Below, in pieces: positions 17,200-27,195 of a stretch of 64,000 nt of DNA. A program made the position numbers and the translations under genes. Position 1 is the stretch's first letter, and every line of letters starts with the position of its first letter. The stretch is from Palsa-1400 sp036501625 (GTDB lineage: Bacteria; Verrucomicrobiota; Verrucomicrobiia; Limisphaerales; Palsa-1400). Below the pieces are notes generated by a model, which was not told the DNA's origin, did no database searches, and saw nothing but the letters and a program-made list of their open reading frames with translations. The stretch is taken from assembly GCA_036501625.1 (NCBI GenBank), contig DASXZY010000018.1, forward strand, positions 1 through 64,000, given 5' to 3'.

Positions 17200-18543
17200 C
17201 TATTGCGCGCTCGCCCGCACAGGGTTGACGTAGGCAGAAACGGGGCTTTCGTGTCCCTTCGCATCCACCGCTTTGACCCCCAGCACGATTTGGTCGATTG
17301 GCGTGTCGCGCAATGTGTACTCGCGGACAGGCCCGGCCCAAATCTCTTTCTCCCAATCCGGCGCGGTCGTGGAGCGAATGACGATCATATATCCCGCAAC
17401 CTCCGACCCATCGTCTGGCTCAGTCCATTTGAGCGCCGCATCATAACCGGCTCCGCGGCTCAAACCTGGCCGGCCGTTCGCAGTGGTCACAGGGGGCGCG
17501 GGCGCCAGGGCCATGAGCGAGGCGGCGGCGGCATTGACGCGCGCCACCCGCGTGGCATAGGGCGGGGACGCATTGGCGAACGTGTCTGAAGCGGAATGTT
17601 GGTGCGAATAGTTTTCGTTTGGCGTGGTGAACCGCACTCCGGCATAACCGGCCTGGTTAAACGGGATGTGATCCCCGCCGCGGCCAAAACGGTCGTAGCG
17701 AAATACCATTTCCGCGTTCATGCCGGGACAATATTGGGCCGCCGCCGCGTGGACGAAACGAGCGACTTGGCGCGAGGCGGAATCGTTTGGATCTTCGGAG
17801 AAGACCAGCACCCGGTTTGTGTCGCTGGCGCCATTTCCGGCCGCGGCCGTGCCGATGATGTCGTTGTTCAGAATGGCTTCGATGCCCTGGCCTGCGCGCT
17901 TGAGGCGGCGCGCCAGTTCGTGGGAGCCGTAAAGCCCCTGCTCCTCGCCCGCGAACGCGGCGAACACAAGCGTCGCGCCGAACTCGTATTGACTCATCAC
18001 CCGCGCGCATTCCATGGCGCAGGCGGTTCCGCTGGCATCATCGCTCACGCCCGGTGCGGGCAATTCCGCCGCCTCAGCCGGGGGCAGGCCGGCGGCATCC
18101 TTGAAATTGATGCTGTCGTAATGGCCGGAGATGATAATCCACCGGTTGCTGGCGCCGGGAGCGGCGCCAGGGAGGATGGCCAGGATGTTGCGCAATTCCG
18201 TCTCTTTGTAGAGGCGGTTGGTTTTGGCCATCGTGAAGGTGTCAAAACTAACTTGCAGCCGCGGGCTGTAACTCTTGAACTGGTCGAAAATCCATTGCCG
18301 CGCCGCGCCGGCGCCGCGATGAGCCTGGGAGGGATCGGAGGCGGTATTGCGGGTCTCGAAATTGCCCAACTGCCGCATGATGTCTGAGACGCGCTGTTCG
18401 GAAATTTCCGAGACGATCTTTTGCACGAGCGGGTCCGGTTTCTGGGGCGGCTGCGCCCGCGCGCCGTCAAATCCGCACGCCAGCACGGCCACGAACGCCA
18501 GCAAAGCGCGGGCGCGCCACAAGGATTTCGCAGGAGGCATCAT
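17200..18543 (-). CDS. secreted M28 family zinc aminopeptidase with C-terminal fibronectin-like domain
   Basis: A 447-aa exported peptidase. Metal ligands typical of M28 are visible in order: GHYDS (His), GVSDDASGTA (bridging Asp), FAGEEQGLYGS (catalytic Glu plus ligand Glu) and LNNDIIG (Asp), with a final His expected in the segment ending YSHQHSASDT. After the catalytic domain, about residues 355-440 resemble a fibronectin type III domain (ALKWTEPDDGSEVAGYMI). Start ATG 18543 (two Met in a row) is preferred over an upstream TTG because it begins the signal peptide. Confidence 0.93.
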   Translation of the reverse strand: MMPPAKSLWRARALLAFVAVLACGFDGARAQPPQKPDPLVQKIVSEISEQRVSDIMRQLGNFETRNTASDPSQAHRGAGAARQWIFDQFKSYSPRLQVSFDTFTMAKTNRLYKETELRNILAILPGAAPGASNRWIIISGHYDSINFKDAAGLPPAEAAELPAPGVSDDASGTACAMECARVMSQYEFGATLVFAAFAGEEQGLYGSHELARRLKRAGQGIEAILNNDIIGTAAAGNGASDTNRVLVFSEDPNDSASRQVARFVHAAAAQYCPGMNAEMVFRYDRFGRGGDHIPFNQAGYAGVRFTTPNENYSHQHSASDTFANASPPYATRVARVNAAAASLMALAPAPPVTTANGRPGLSRGAGYDAALKWTEPDDGSEVAGYMIVIRSTTAPDWEKEIWAGPVREYTLRDTPIDQIVLGVKAVDAKGHESPVSAYVNPVRASAQ

Positions 18544-18650
18544 GGCTCGCAATCTACATCTAAAGGCGTAGCTCTTTCTACACCTTTCTTTGAGACCGCT
18601 TTTACTTGAATGTTGAGGCCGGCGGAGCTAATCTTGTTCCCAACGCACCG

Positions 18651-19535
18651 ATGAGAAAAGACCTGTCCAGCCAATCGCGGAAGACCCGCAAGCACACAAC
18701 CGGATTCACCTTGATTGAGTTGTTGGTGGTCATTGCCATCATTGCGATTCTGGCTTCGCTGTTGCTTCCCGCCCTGGCCACCGCCAAGCGGCAGGCCAGC
18801 ATGTCCAAGTGCATTTCCAATATGCGGCAGCTCGGAGTGGGCTTTTCGCTTTTCACAGGCGACAATACGGAAACCTATCCGGCTGCCGCGTGTGACGGCG
18901 CGGACAACTCCCAATTCACTTGGGACACCTCCATCCACTCTTACATCGGCGGGAACCCTCATCTCGGAACGAGCGCCTTGGATTCAGGCGCAGTGGACCA
19001 GACTCTCACGCCTCCCATCCTGCGGTGCCCGCTGGACATCGGCCCGGATACTTATTGGGATGCGGGATCGTCCATCGGGCGCAGGACCTACGCCATGAAC
19101 GCCATCAGTCCCAATAATTGGTCCGCCACTCTCGGCACGCCTTTGCCCAAGCCGACGGACGGCGTGGGCATCTATTGGACGGCCACGACCACGACCACCA
19201 CGGCGCCCGGTTACAAGGTTTCAGTAGTCGTGGCTCCCGCCGGGACGATCAATCTGGTGGAACAACCCGCCGGCGACAACGTCTGCGGGAATGTCTGGCC
19301 ATCCTTCAGCATCGCTCCGAACAACTCAGGCTCAGGCCAGGGGCTGGGCGAGTGTTTTCAAATTGATGTCAACGATCCGAACAACCAGGGGCTGGCGCTC
19401 TATAAACTGCAAGGGCTGCATTTTAACTATCTCTTCTTTGACAATCACGTCTCCACGCTCACCATGCAGCAGACCGTCGGAGCGGGCACGACCAACAACC
19501 CCCAAGGCATGTGGACGCTCAGTCCGAATGATTGA
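18651..19535 (+). CDS. prepilin-like secreted protein, DUF1559/H-X9-DG type
   Basis: A 294-aa protein with a prepilin leader: basic start, then TTG^FTLIELLVVIAIIAILASL (cleavage after Gly24 on this start), followed by a large C-terminal domain. Near the end, HFNYLFFDNHVSTL matches the H-X9-DG-type processing-associated motif common in Planctomycetes and Verrucomicrobia, where dozens of such proteins occur per genome. Function unknown; they probably use the type IV pilus/type II secretion pathway. ATG 18651 was chosen since it gives a leader of normal length. Confidence 0.88.
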   Translation: MRKDLSSQSRKTRKHTTGFTLIELLVVIAIIAILASLLLPALATAKRQASMSKCISNMRQLGVGFSLFTGDNTETYPAAACDGADNSQFTWDTSIHSYIGGNPHLGTSALDSGAVDQTLTPPILRCPLDIGPDTYWDAGSSIGRRTYAMNAISPNNWSATLGTPLPKPTDGVGIYWTATTTTTTAPGYKVSVVVAPAGTINLVEQPAGDNVCGNVWPSFSIAPNNSGSGQGLGECFQIDVNDPNNQGLALYKLQGLHFNYLFFDNHVSTLTMQQTVGAGTTNNPQGMWTLSPND

Positions 19536-19562
19536 CCTCAGAGCGTGTTTTGAAACCCGCTC

Positions 19563-20711
19563 TCAGTAAGTCGGGACGTTGCGGTCGATTTCGTCCGACC
19601 ACGCGTTGATGCCGCCCTTGACGCTCTTGACGTATTTGAATCCCTGTTCGCGTAAAAATTCCAGCGCCCGCATGGAGCGCACGCCGCTCTTGCAGTGGAT
19701 GTAAATCTGCTGGTTCGGATTCAGCTCGGTAAATTTCTGGCGCAGCGTGCTCAGCGGAAATAACGGCACCCCTTTGACGCGCGCGATTTCATATTCGTCA
19801 GGCTCCCGCACGTCGATCACGCCGATGCCAAGGGCCGGATTGTCCAGAGCCTTTTTCATGTCCTGCACCGTGACTTCGTCGGAATTGCCCGCCGGGGTCG
19901 CAGGCTCCGGAGCAATGCCGCAGAACATCTGGTAGTCAATCAACTCTTTGATGGTGGGATTCTCGCCGCAAATGGGGCACTGCGGATCGCGCCGCAGGCG
20001 GACCTCGCTGAACTTCATTTTCAGGGCATCGAAGATCAGCAGGCGGCCGGCCAGCGAACTGCCTTTGCCCAGCGCCAATTTCAAAATCTCCGTCGCTTGA
20101 ATGGCGCCCACAATGCCCGGCAGCACGCCCAGCACGCCGCCCTCCGCGCAACTCGGCACCATGCCGGGCGGCGGCGGTTCGGGATAAAGGCAGCGATAAC
20201 AAGGGCCATTGAGGTGCGGCGCGAACACGCTGGCCTGCCCGTCGAAACGGAAAATCGACCCATAGACATTGGGCTTCTTGAGCAGGACGCAGGCGTCGTT
20301 GGTCAGGTAGCGCGTGGGGAAATTGTCGGTGCCATCCACCACCACGTCGTACGGCGCCAGAATATCCATCGCGTTTTCGCTGGTCAGGCGGGTGTTGTAA
20401 AGCGCCACTTCGACGTTTGGATTAATGCGCTCGATGGTGTCCTTGGCCGATTGAGCCTTGGAGCGCCCGACGTCGGCCGTGCCGTGGATGATCTGGCGCT
20501 GGAGGTTGGAGAAATCGACGATGTCGAAATCGACGATGCCGATCTTGCCGATGCCCGCCGCCGCCAAGTACATGGCGATGGGCGAACCGAGGCCGCCCGC
20601 CCCGATGCAGAGGACGCTTGTCGAGCAGATTTTCTTCTGCCCGGCCAGGCCCACTTCCGGCAAAATCAAGTGCCGCGAATAACGGCGAATTTCATCATTG
20701 TCCAGTTGCAT
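19563..20711 (-). CDS. moeB: MoeB/ThiF-type adenylyltransferase with C-terminal rhodanese domain
   Basis: A 382-aa fusion. Residues 1-245 form the ThiF/MoeB/E1 fold: RYSRHLILPEVG, the ATP loop GAGGLGSPIAMYL, the DGTDNFPTRYLTND segment and a zinc site (CYRC and CPIC). Residues about 275-380 form a rhodanese domain with the active-site loop CKSGVRS. Such MoeZ/MoeBR proteins adenylate and thiolate ThiS/MoaD-like or CysO-like carrier proteins for sulfur transfer to thiamine, molybdopterin, cysteine or tRNA thiolation; the partner is not in the window. ATG 20711 fits the family N-terminus. Confidence 0.93.
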   Translation of the reverse strand: MQLDNDEIRRYSRHLILPEVGLAGQKKICSTSVLCIGAGGLGSPIAMYLAAAGIGKIGIVDFDIVDFSNLQRQIIHGTADVGRSKAQSAKDTIERINPNVEVALYNTRLTSENAMDILAPYDVVVDGTDNFPTRYLTNDACVLLKKPNVYGSIFRFDGQASVFAPHLNGPCYRCLYPEPPPPGMVPSCAEGGVLGVLPGIVGAIQATEILKLALGKGSSLAGRLLIFDALKMKFSEVRLRRDPQCPICGENPTIKELIDYQMFCGIAPEPATPAGNSDEVTVQDMKKALDNPALGIGVIDVREPDEYEIARVKGVPLFPLSTLRQKFTELNPNQQIYIHCKSGVRSMRALEFLREQGFKYVKSVKGGINAWSDEIDRNVPTY

Positions 20712-20803
20712 AGCAGCTTCGACGGCCCAGAGTAAGGGAGACGGCGGATAAATCAAATTAGAATTGCAATGGCATGGCCAGATGAGTGAATAATCCCGTC
20801 AGG

Positions 20804-21634
20804 ATGATGACATTCGACCCCAAGACAACTGCCGCCTGGCTGCGTAAAGAAACCGCGCTGCGCCCCACGCTGGGCATGGTGCTGGGCAGCGGTTTTCAAC
20901 AGGCGCTGACGGAACTGGAGGTCGCGTGCGACTTCGCCTACGGACAGTTGCCGGGCTTTCCCAAAGTGGGCGTGACCGGCCATGCGGGGCGGCTGGTGCT
21001 GGGCGCCTTCGACGGCGTCCCGGTGCTGGCGCTCAAAGGGCGCGGGCACTATTACGAAGGGCTGGAAATGGACCGCATCACGTTTCCCGTGCGCGTCCTG
21101 GCGGAATTCGGCATCAACACGATTTTATTGACAAACGCGGCGGGAGCGGTCAACCGGCTTTATCGTTCCGGCGATTTCATGGCCCTGGCCGATCACATCA
21201 ATTTCATGGGAGGCAATCCGTTGCGCGGGCCTTCGCTGCCAGGGCTTCCGCGCTTCGTGGATTTGACACGCGTGTACGACCGGCGCTTGATCGAACTGGC
21301 GGGCAAGGCGGCCAAGAGAAGCAAAATGCGGCTGCACACCGGCGTTTACATGGCGGTGGATGGGCCAAATTACGAGACGCCCGCGGAAATCCGGGCCTTT
21401 CGGCGCCTGGGCGCCGACGCCATCGGCATGAGCACCGTGCCGGAAGCCATCGTGGCGCGGCAATGCGGCCTGGCGGTGGCGGGCATTTCCTGCATTACCA
21501 ATAAAGCCGGAGGCGACGAAAAGGCCGGCATCCTCGTGCATCAAGACGTGCTGGCCATGGGTGAAAGCAAAAAGGCGGAAATGGCCCGCTTCTTGAAGAC
21601 GTTTTCCCTGCTCCACGCCCACCTGCGGCGGTAG
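20804..21634 (+). CDS. punA: purine-nucleoside phosphorylase
   Basis: A 276-aa enzyme of the trimeric PNP family (inosine/guanosine phosphorolysis to base and ribose-1-phosphate). Seen: MVLGSGF, TGHAGRLVLG, GRGHYYEG, LLTNAAGAVN, the purine-site GPNYETPAEIR with Glu, GMSTVPEAIVARQ and ITNKAGG near the end. It complements the pyrimidine cassette at 11689-14659. ATG 20804 follows CAGG by one base; a GTG at 20786 is an alternative. The gene ends 6 nt from the convergent subtilase gene. Confidence 0.95.
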   Translation: MMTFDPKTTAAWLRKETALRPTLGMVLGSGFQQALTELEVACDFAYGQLPGFPKVGVTGHAGRLVLGAFDGVPVLALKGRGHYYEGLEMDRITFPVRVLAEFGINTILLTNAAGAVNRLYRSGDFMALADHINFMGGNPLRGPSLPGLPRFVDLTRVYDRRLIELAGKAAKRSKMRLHTGVYMAVDGPNYETPAEIRAFRRLGADAIGMSTVPEAIVARQCGLAVAGISCITNKAGGDEKAGILVHQDVLAMGESKKAEMARFLKTFSLLHAHLRR

Positions 21635-21640
21635 GCAAGA

Positions 21641-24600
21641 TCAAGGATTCAAATTCATGGAGCCGGTCGCGTTGGCGCTCACGAAAAAGCCAAAGGCGCT
21701 GTCCTGGGATTGAAGCACCACGCCTTTGATCGTGGCGGCCAAGCGGGTTTCCGGGTCGAGAAAAGTGCCGCTGATGACGCCGGTGGATGGCGCGACGGAC
21801 AGAACCAGCTTCGAGACGCCGGGGCTGTTGGTGGCGAGCTTGCCGGAGTTCAATAGCGTCAATCCGCAGGACAAATTCGCGCCCAATCCGCCTCCGCTTA
21901 GCGTCAAGACGAGGTTGGTCGAGTTCAGCGCTGGAACTTTGGCTGAGCCGGGCTTGAAGGCGGAACCGGCGATGGCCAGCGCATTGGTGAATCCGGATGG
22001 ATAAAGCTTGCCGCTGGGGCCGACCCGGAACCAATGGGCCTCTCCGCTAAAAAAGCCGGCGTTGGTGACGGTGACCCAGCCTGAAAGCGAACCTAGCTTC
22101 CCGTAAAGCGGAACATAAATAGGCCACTCGCCAGCCTTGGAGATGCCGACCGCTGGGGCGGTGACGAGCGTGTTGTCCGCCAGCGCGCCGCTCCACGACG
22201 CCATGCCGGCAGGACTGAGTGTGACCGCCCCATAACCATCACCGCCTGGGTTGAAGCTGCCGTCACTGAAGTTTTCGAACGTCATGGTGTATTTCCCCGC
22301 GTTCGGAAACACATTGCCGGGGCCGAAGACGGCGCGGCCCGCCCGCAATGGAGCCGCCCAGGAGGCGCTGGAAACCGTGCCGGTAATTTCCTCGGTATTG
22401 TTGGCCGTCAAGTCGAGATTCATATTGACGCTGAGCGGCCCGGAGGCCGCCCGCGCGGCGCCCTCGACGGAAAACGCGCCCGTGAAGCTGTAGGAATTTC
22501 CGGCGTTGCGGATGCTCCCGCTGAAGGCGCCGAGAGAACCGAGCGTCAACTGCAAATAGCCGGAACTGGCAAACCGCCCCGGAGTTTCCGCGAATAGGCC
22601 ATAATAAGTCCCCGTCAAATTCGCGAACGGATTCGCGACCAGCACCAAGCCCGCCACGGAGCTTGTGGTCGCGCCGAAGGCATTGGAGGCGACCAACGCA
22701 TAACTGCCCGCGCTGCTGGCGGCAAGGCTGGCCAGGGTGAGATTGGTAGTGATTGCTCCCGGAATTTTCACGCCGTTTTTCTCCCAAAAATAATGCAGCG
22801 GCGGCGTGCCGTACGCTCCGGAGGAAAACGCCACTTTTTCCTTCAGAAATCCAATCACGCTGGAGGGTTGGGGATTGATGATTGGCTTCAACGCGACCGT
22901 CACCAAAATCGCCGCGCTGGCCGGGCTGTTGACGCCGCCGGAAAACTGCGTGGCTGTCAATAAATTCGCGCCGCCGCTCAATTTGACGGCCAGGCTGAAC
23001 GCGCCGGAGTTGCTTGCGGCAATCGTGCCCAGAAGGCTGGCGCCGTTGTCATACACAGAAACTGGAGCGCCCGCAATGCCCGTGCCTTTGACAATCAGGG
23101 ACGCGTTGTTGGTCAGCAATCCGCTGCCAGGCGAAAGAATGGCCGGCGCCGGCACGCTGACGACCGTGACAGAGACAGCCGCGCTGGGGAAACTGGCCAG
23201 GCCGCCGCTGGTTTCCGTCCCGGTCAACTGATAGCCGCCGGGTGAGAGGTCAATCGTTCCTGAATAAAGGCCGGAAGCGTCGTTGGTAAACGCGGCCGCG
23301 AGCGCGCCATTGGCGAAGATGTCGACAATGGCTCCCGCCAAGCCGCTTCCGCTGACCGACACAGACGGGCCGGACGCAGCCGCCGCTCGCACCGAGGGCG
23401 GGGCCGGCAGGAAATAATTGGTGACCGGCGCGCTGGCCTTGGCTGTGCCGTTTTCTGTCAATACCAAAACATTTGCGCCCCCGGCCAGCGTGACTTGCGC
23501 GGCGACTTGTCCGGAAGAGTCCGCCGCCAGCGTTTCAATTGAAACGCCATTATCATAGAGCGTCAGGATCGCATTGGCCGCCGCCGTGCCGCCAATGGTG
23601 ACGATGGGCGTGGTTGATTGGAACTCGCCGCCCGGGGAAAGAATCTTCGGCGCGGCGCTGGCCGCGGAGACGCAGCAGGCCCAATTCGTTTGCACAATCG
23701 CGATATTGTCAATCCACCAACCGCCGACGCCGACCAGGGTTTCGTTGATGCAATCCGTGCCGGCGGCCCATTGCAATTGGATGGTTTGCCCCTGAGCGGA
23801 TGGAGGCAGGTTGACGACCGTATTCAGGAAACCATCGGAAGCGCCGCTCCAAGTGTTCAGGCCGGTCAGCGGGCCTTCGCAGTCCACGTCTTCATTCGAG
23901 ATGACTTGCACATAGCTGCCATCGAGAAAGCTGCCGCCCGCGTCCAAAATGTCCTGAAAACCGCCGCCGCCGATGCTTATTCGCAGCACGCCGCCGTCAT
24001 ACATATTCTCAAGGTTGAAGTTTCCTTGAAAGGTGAGCTGGCAAGGGCCGTTGGGGAGCGTGATGAAAGGAGATGTCAAATATACTTCGTCGATGGAGTC
24101 CGAATCCGGGCAATAAACGGAGTGCGGCGCGCTGTAGGTTTTGGCGCTCACAGTGGTCCACTTCACGCCGGCGCGGGCGGTGTCGCTGGTGGTCCAGCCA
24201 TTGGGCAGGCTGGGCGGCGTCACCTGGTCAAAATCCTCGGAGAAGTTCGTGATCGTCACAAGCTCGCCAAGCTGGAAATTATAGGTGACCGTCCCCAGGT
24301 TCACCGGCCCGTCCTGCAATTGCAAAACCGCCGTTATCGCATCCCCGCACGCGCCCCGGGCCTGGAATGAATACGAGGCCGTGCCGGTCGCGCCAGGAGC
24401 CAGCGCGCCATACGATTGCGGGCCGGATGGCAGCGCGATGCCGTTGCCGGCGAGCAAGCTGGCCGTCAAATTAGTCGTGCTGGCGGCGCCCGCGTTTTGA
24501 ATCGGCAAATTCACCGTGACGACCTCGCCCGGATTGATGGTCCCGTTGGTGGGAACGCACATTTCGTGCGTCAACACCGCCGCTCCCGCCGCCAAAACCG

Positions 24601-27031
24601 GGGCCGGGCCGGCATTATAGACGACAAGGGCAAAGTCCTGGTTGACCACGCCGGCCGCGCCGGGAACGCCCAGCGAGTTGATGCTGGCGGCCGTGATTGT
24701 GACCGTGAAGCCGCCGGAAATTCCGGCGGGCAGAAAGACGCTTTCGACGTTGTCATAGGGATCCGCCGTGCCGCCGGAAATGGAATACGCGCCGTTAAAA
24801 ACGTTGCCAAAATAGGTTCGCCCGCCCACGCGGACTGTCAAGTCGAGGTCGTTGTTGTAGGACGCGCCAGTCGTGCTGCCGGGGGCGTCTGTCCAGGCGA
24901 TGGTCACGCGGAAGGGTTTGCTTGAATCGGCGATGAAGCCGTTGAAGACGCGCGCCTGGCCGGTGGCTGTGAACATGTCTCCGGCCGCTTCGTCGCGCAG
25001 GAGGCGCGGGACGCCGTCGAGGGCCATCCCTAAATTCATTTCGCCCATCCCCTGTTCGGGCGACCAGAGATTGTCGTTCGCCAAAGCGCCCGTCATGTAG
25101 CGGGTGGCATTGATCAGCCAGGCCTTGGTCAGGGCGGGACTGGGCGGCGTCCAACTTTGGTTGATAAAATATTGGCGCAGCAACGCGCACCCGCCCGAAA
25201 CGCAAGGGGTCGAATGGCTGGTGCCCGAGGAGGCCGTGTAAAATTGCTGCCCGGTGTCGGGAAAGAAAAAGCTTTTGTCCGAGCCGCCATCGACTTCGAT
25301 CGTATTCGTCGTGTTGTCCCTGAAACACAGCAGCGCCGTTCCATCAGGCCCTGGATTGGCCGCTTGCGGAGCTCCTCCGCTCACGTGCGTGCCGGGCGCG
25401 ACTAGATCGGGCTTTTGCCGCCCATCGGTGCATGGCCCCACCGAGGAAAAATCGGCGATGGCGTTGGCGTCATCGGATTGGTCGTCCGTCACGCCGCCGA
25501 AATCGGAGCCGCCAGCGGCCCCCCCAAACTTCTGCACGTTTTCGGCGGCGCCGACGACGAGGACGTTCTTGCCCGTGGCGGGCGGGTTGATGGTGCTGGA
25601 ACCGAACTGGCCTTCGTTGCCGGCCGCGAATACAATGATCATTTCCTGGTTGCCGGCGGCGGGGAACTTCGAGCCGGCCGGCTGGGCGTCGCGCACGAGG
25701 GCGTCGTATTCCTGGCTGTCGAGATTGTAATTGCCATCTTCTTCCGGATCGCCCCAACTGTTGTTGCTGACGCGCGCGCCGTCCTCGTAAGCCTGGGACA
25801 TCAAGTCTTCGTAAGACGGGCTGGTCCAATTCGTTGGATCGAAGAGAACCGAGGAACCCAGGGACACATACGGACAGACGCCCAGCCCGTAATGAAAACC
25901 CGATGAATCCGCAAACGGGAACCCGCTCTTGTTATCGAATCCGCCCACGATGTGGGCGTTGATGTTGCCGTGGCCGTCGCAACCAGCCAGCGTGCTGCCC
26001 GGATTAGGGGCGCCTTCCAGCCGATTGTAAACCACCCGGCTGTTGGTGCTTGCGATGATGCCGCCTTTGTAGAGGCCGAAGTGATTCGGCAGCGTCGTTC
26101 CGTTGTCGATGCCGCCATCCGAAATATCGACGCAGAAAGAGCCGAACTGGGACTGATTAAACCCGCGGCTTTGCAACCACGCCAGATACCCAGGGCCGCT
26201 CGGCATATTGCCCGAAAGATTTCCCGCCACAATCTGGTCCTGGCGTTCGCACAAAAGGCGCGGCGTGGCGTAGGGCTGGATCGAAACCACATCGGGACGC
26301 GCGGCGATTTCGGACAGATGAGCCGGATTCACGCGCACCACGATATCCACGTAAGTGAGGACGCTCCGCTGGCGGCTGATGGGCGCCAGTTTGAATTGGT
26401 CGATGAGTTTTAGCGTTTCGGCATTGGCGGCGTCATCGGCCATCAATTGGATGGCGAACTGGTCCGTCTTGGCTGGCACGGACTTGCCGGACGGCTGGAT
26501 TTTATATTCGTCCGCATACGCGCCCTCCCATTGAAAACGCGGCGCGGCGGCGGCCTGCGCTTGCACCCGCGCCAAGGCGGCGGAGTCGCCATAGACCAGG
26601 TACGTATTTTGCGGGATGTAACTGGCAATTTGCGCCCCAGCGTCAAGAAGAGCCTGCCGCCACTCTGGCTGGACGGGGCCGGCAAATTGAACCAAGTGCA
26701 GCCGTTTGCCGGCGAATGCGCCCAGGGGTTTGCGCAGCGACCTGGCTTTGGCGGAGGTTGTATCCAAGCGGCTGGCGTTGAGATGGATGATGTTGTAATC
26801 ATCGCGCAATTGGCCTTGTTCCGCCGGAAGATTGGTCATCGAATCCGGCGCGTCAAAAAGCTGGAAGCCGCCATAATCGGCGATCAGCCGCGCGCCCGAT
26901 GCGGCCAATGTTTGGCCCAGCGCGCGGTCCGTCACCTGCACTTTGTGGCGCCCAGCCGCCTGGCCCCAAAGCATCGGGGCCACCCCAAAAAACATAAGCA
27001 CGACTGTCCCGGCAAAAACGCGATTTTTCAT
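21641..27031 (-). CDS. giant secreted subtilisin-like (S8) protease with Ig-like C-terminal domains
   Basis: A 1796-aa exported protein (signal MKNRVFAGTVVLMFFGVAP). After a propeptide-like region, the S8 domain shows the catalytic Asp (VDISDGGIDNG, near 301), His (CDGHGNINAHIVGG, near 361), the oxyanion Asn (FAAGNEGQ) and Ser (SSGTSHSTPCVSGG, near 603). Then come a CARDB-like domain, a jelly-roll-like segment around TSPFITLPNGPC, three tandem Big-type Ig repeats (each with an SVYDNGAS- or LYDNGVS-like core), one I-set Ig domain and a repeated beta C-terminal region. No sorting tail is seen. Start ATG 27031 opens the signal peptide. A large extracellular protease is likely; targets unknown. 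Confidence 0.92.
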   Translation of the reverse strand: MKNRVFAGTVVLMFFGVAPMLWGQAAGRHKVQVTDRALGQTLAASGARLIADYGGFQLFDAPDSMTNLPAEQGQLRDDYNIIHLNASRLDTTSAKARSLRKPLGAFAGKRLHLVQFAGPVQPEWRQALLDAGAQIASYIPQNTYLVYGDSAALARVQAQAAAAPRFQWEGAYADEYKIQPSGKSVPAKTDQFAIQLMADDAANAETLKLIDQFKLAPISRQRSVLTYVDIVVRVNPAHLSEIAARPDVVSIQPYATPRLLCERQDQIVAGNLSGNMPSGPGYLAWLQSRGFNQSQFGSFCVDISDGGIDNGTTLPNHFGLYKGGIIASTNSRVVYNRLEGAPNPGSTLAGCDGHGNINAHIVGGFDNKSGFPFADSSGFHYGLGVCPYVSLGSSVLFDPTNWTSPSYEDLMSQAYEDGARVSNNSWGDPEEDGNYNLDSQEYDALVRDAQPAGSKFPAAGNQEMIIVFAAGNEGQFGSSTINPPATGKNVLVVGAAENVQKFGGAAGGSDFGGVTDDQSDDANAIADFSSVGPCTDGRQKPDLVAPGTHVSGGAPQAANPGPDGTALLCFRDNTTNTIEVDGGSDKSFFFPDTGQQFYTASSGTSHSTPCVSGGCALLRQYFINQSWTPPSPALTKAWLINATRYMTGALANDNLWSPEQGMGEMNLGMALDGVPRLLRDEAAGDMFTATGQARVFNGFIADSSKPFRVTIAWTDAPGSTTGASYNNDLDLTVRVGGRTYFGNVFNGAYSISGGTADPYDNVESVFLPAGISGGFTVTITAASINSLGVPGAAGVVNQDFALVVYNAGPAPVLAAGAAVLTHEMCVPTNGTINPGEVVTVNLPIQNAGAASTTNLTASLLAGNGIALPSGPQSYGALAPGATGTASYSFQARGACGDAITAVLQLQDGPVNLGTVTYNFQLGELVTITNFSEDFDQVTPPSLPNGWTTSDTARAGVKWTTVSAKTYSAPHSVYCPDSDSIDEVYLTSPFITLPNGPCQLTFQGNFNLENMYDGGVLRISIGGGGFQDILDAGGSFLDGSYVQVISNEDVDCEGPLTGLNTWSGASDGFLNTVVNLPPSAQGQTIQLQWAAGTDCINETLVGVGGWWIDNIAIVQTNWACCVSAASAAPKILSPGGEFQSTTPIVTIGGTAAANAILTLYDNGVSIETLAADSSGQVAAQVTLAGGANVLVLTENGTAKASAPVTNYFLPAPPSVRAAAASGPSVSVSGSGLAGAIVDIFANGALAAAFTNDASGLYSGTIDLSPGGYQLTGTETSGGLASFPSAAVSVTVVSVPAPAILSPGSGLLTNNASLIVKGTGIAGAPVSVYDNGASLLGTIAASNSGAFSLAVKLSGGANLLTATQFSGGVNSPASAAILVTVALKPIINPQPSSVIGFLKEKVAFSSGAYGTPPLHYFWEKNGVKIPGAITTNLTLASLAASSAGSYALVASNAFGATTSSVAGLVLVANPFANLTGTYYGLFAETPGRFASSGYLQLTLGSLGAFSGSIRNAGNSYSFTGAFSVEGAARAASGPLSVNMNLDLTANNTEEITGTVSSASWAAPLRAGRAVFGPGNVFPNAGKYTMTFENFSDGSFNPGGDGYGAVTLSPAGMASWSGALADNTLVTAPAVGISKAGEWPIYVPLYGKLGSLSGWVTVTNAGFFSGEAHWFRVGPSGKLYPSGFTNALAIAGSAFKPGSAKVPALNSTNLVLTLSGGGLGANLSCGLTLLNSGKLATNSPGVSKLVLSVAPSTGVISGTFLDPETRLAATIKGVVLQSQDSAFGFFVSANATGSMNLNP

Positions 27032-27195
27032 CTCCTGTAAAACTTCAAGTTGCCGAAGTACATCGGCAGGATAACCGCGCAACTGTGCCACAATTCGCCT
27101 CCGTGGCGAGGCAAAATTGATTCAGGAAAAAGGATTGGGGCTAAATCGCGATGTTCCCCACACCGTCGCGCGGAAAGATTGCAAGGAGAAGGAAA

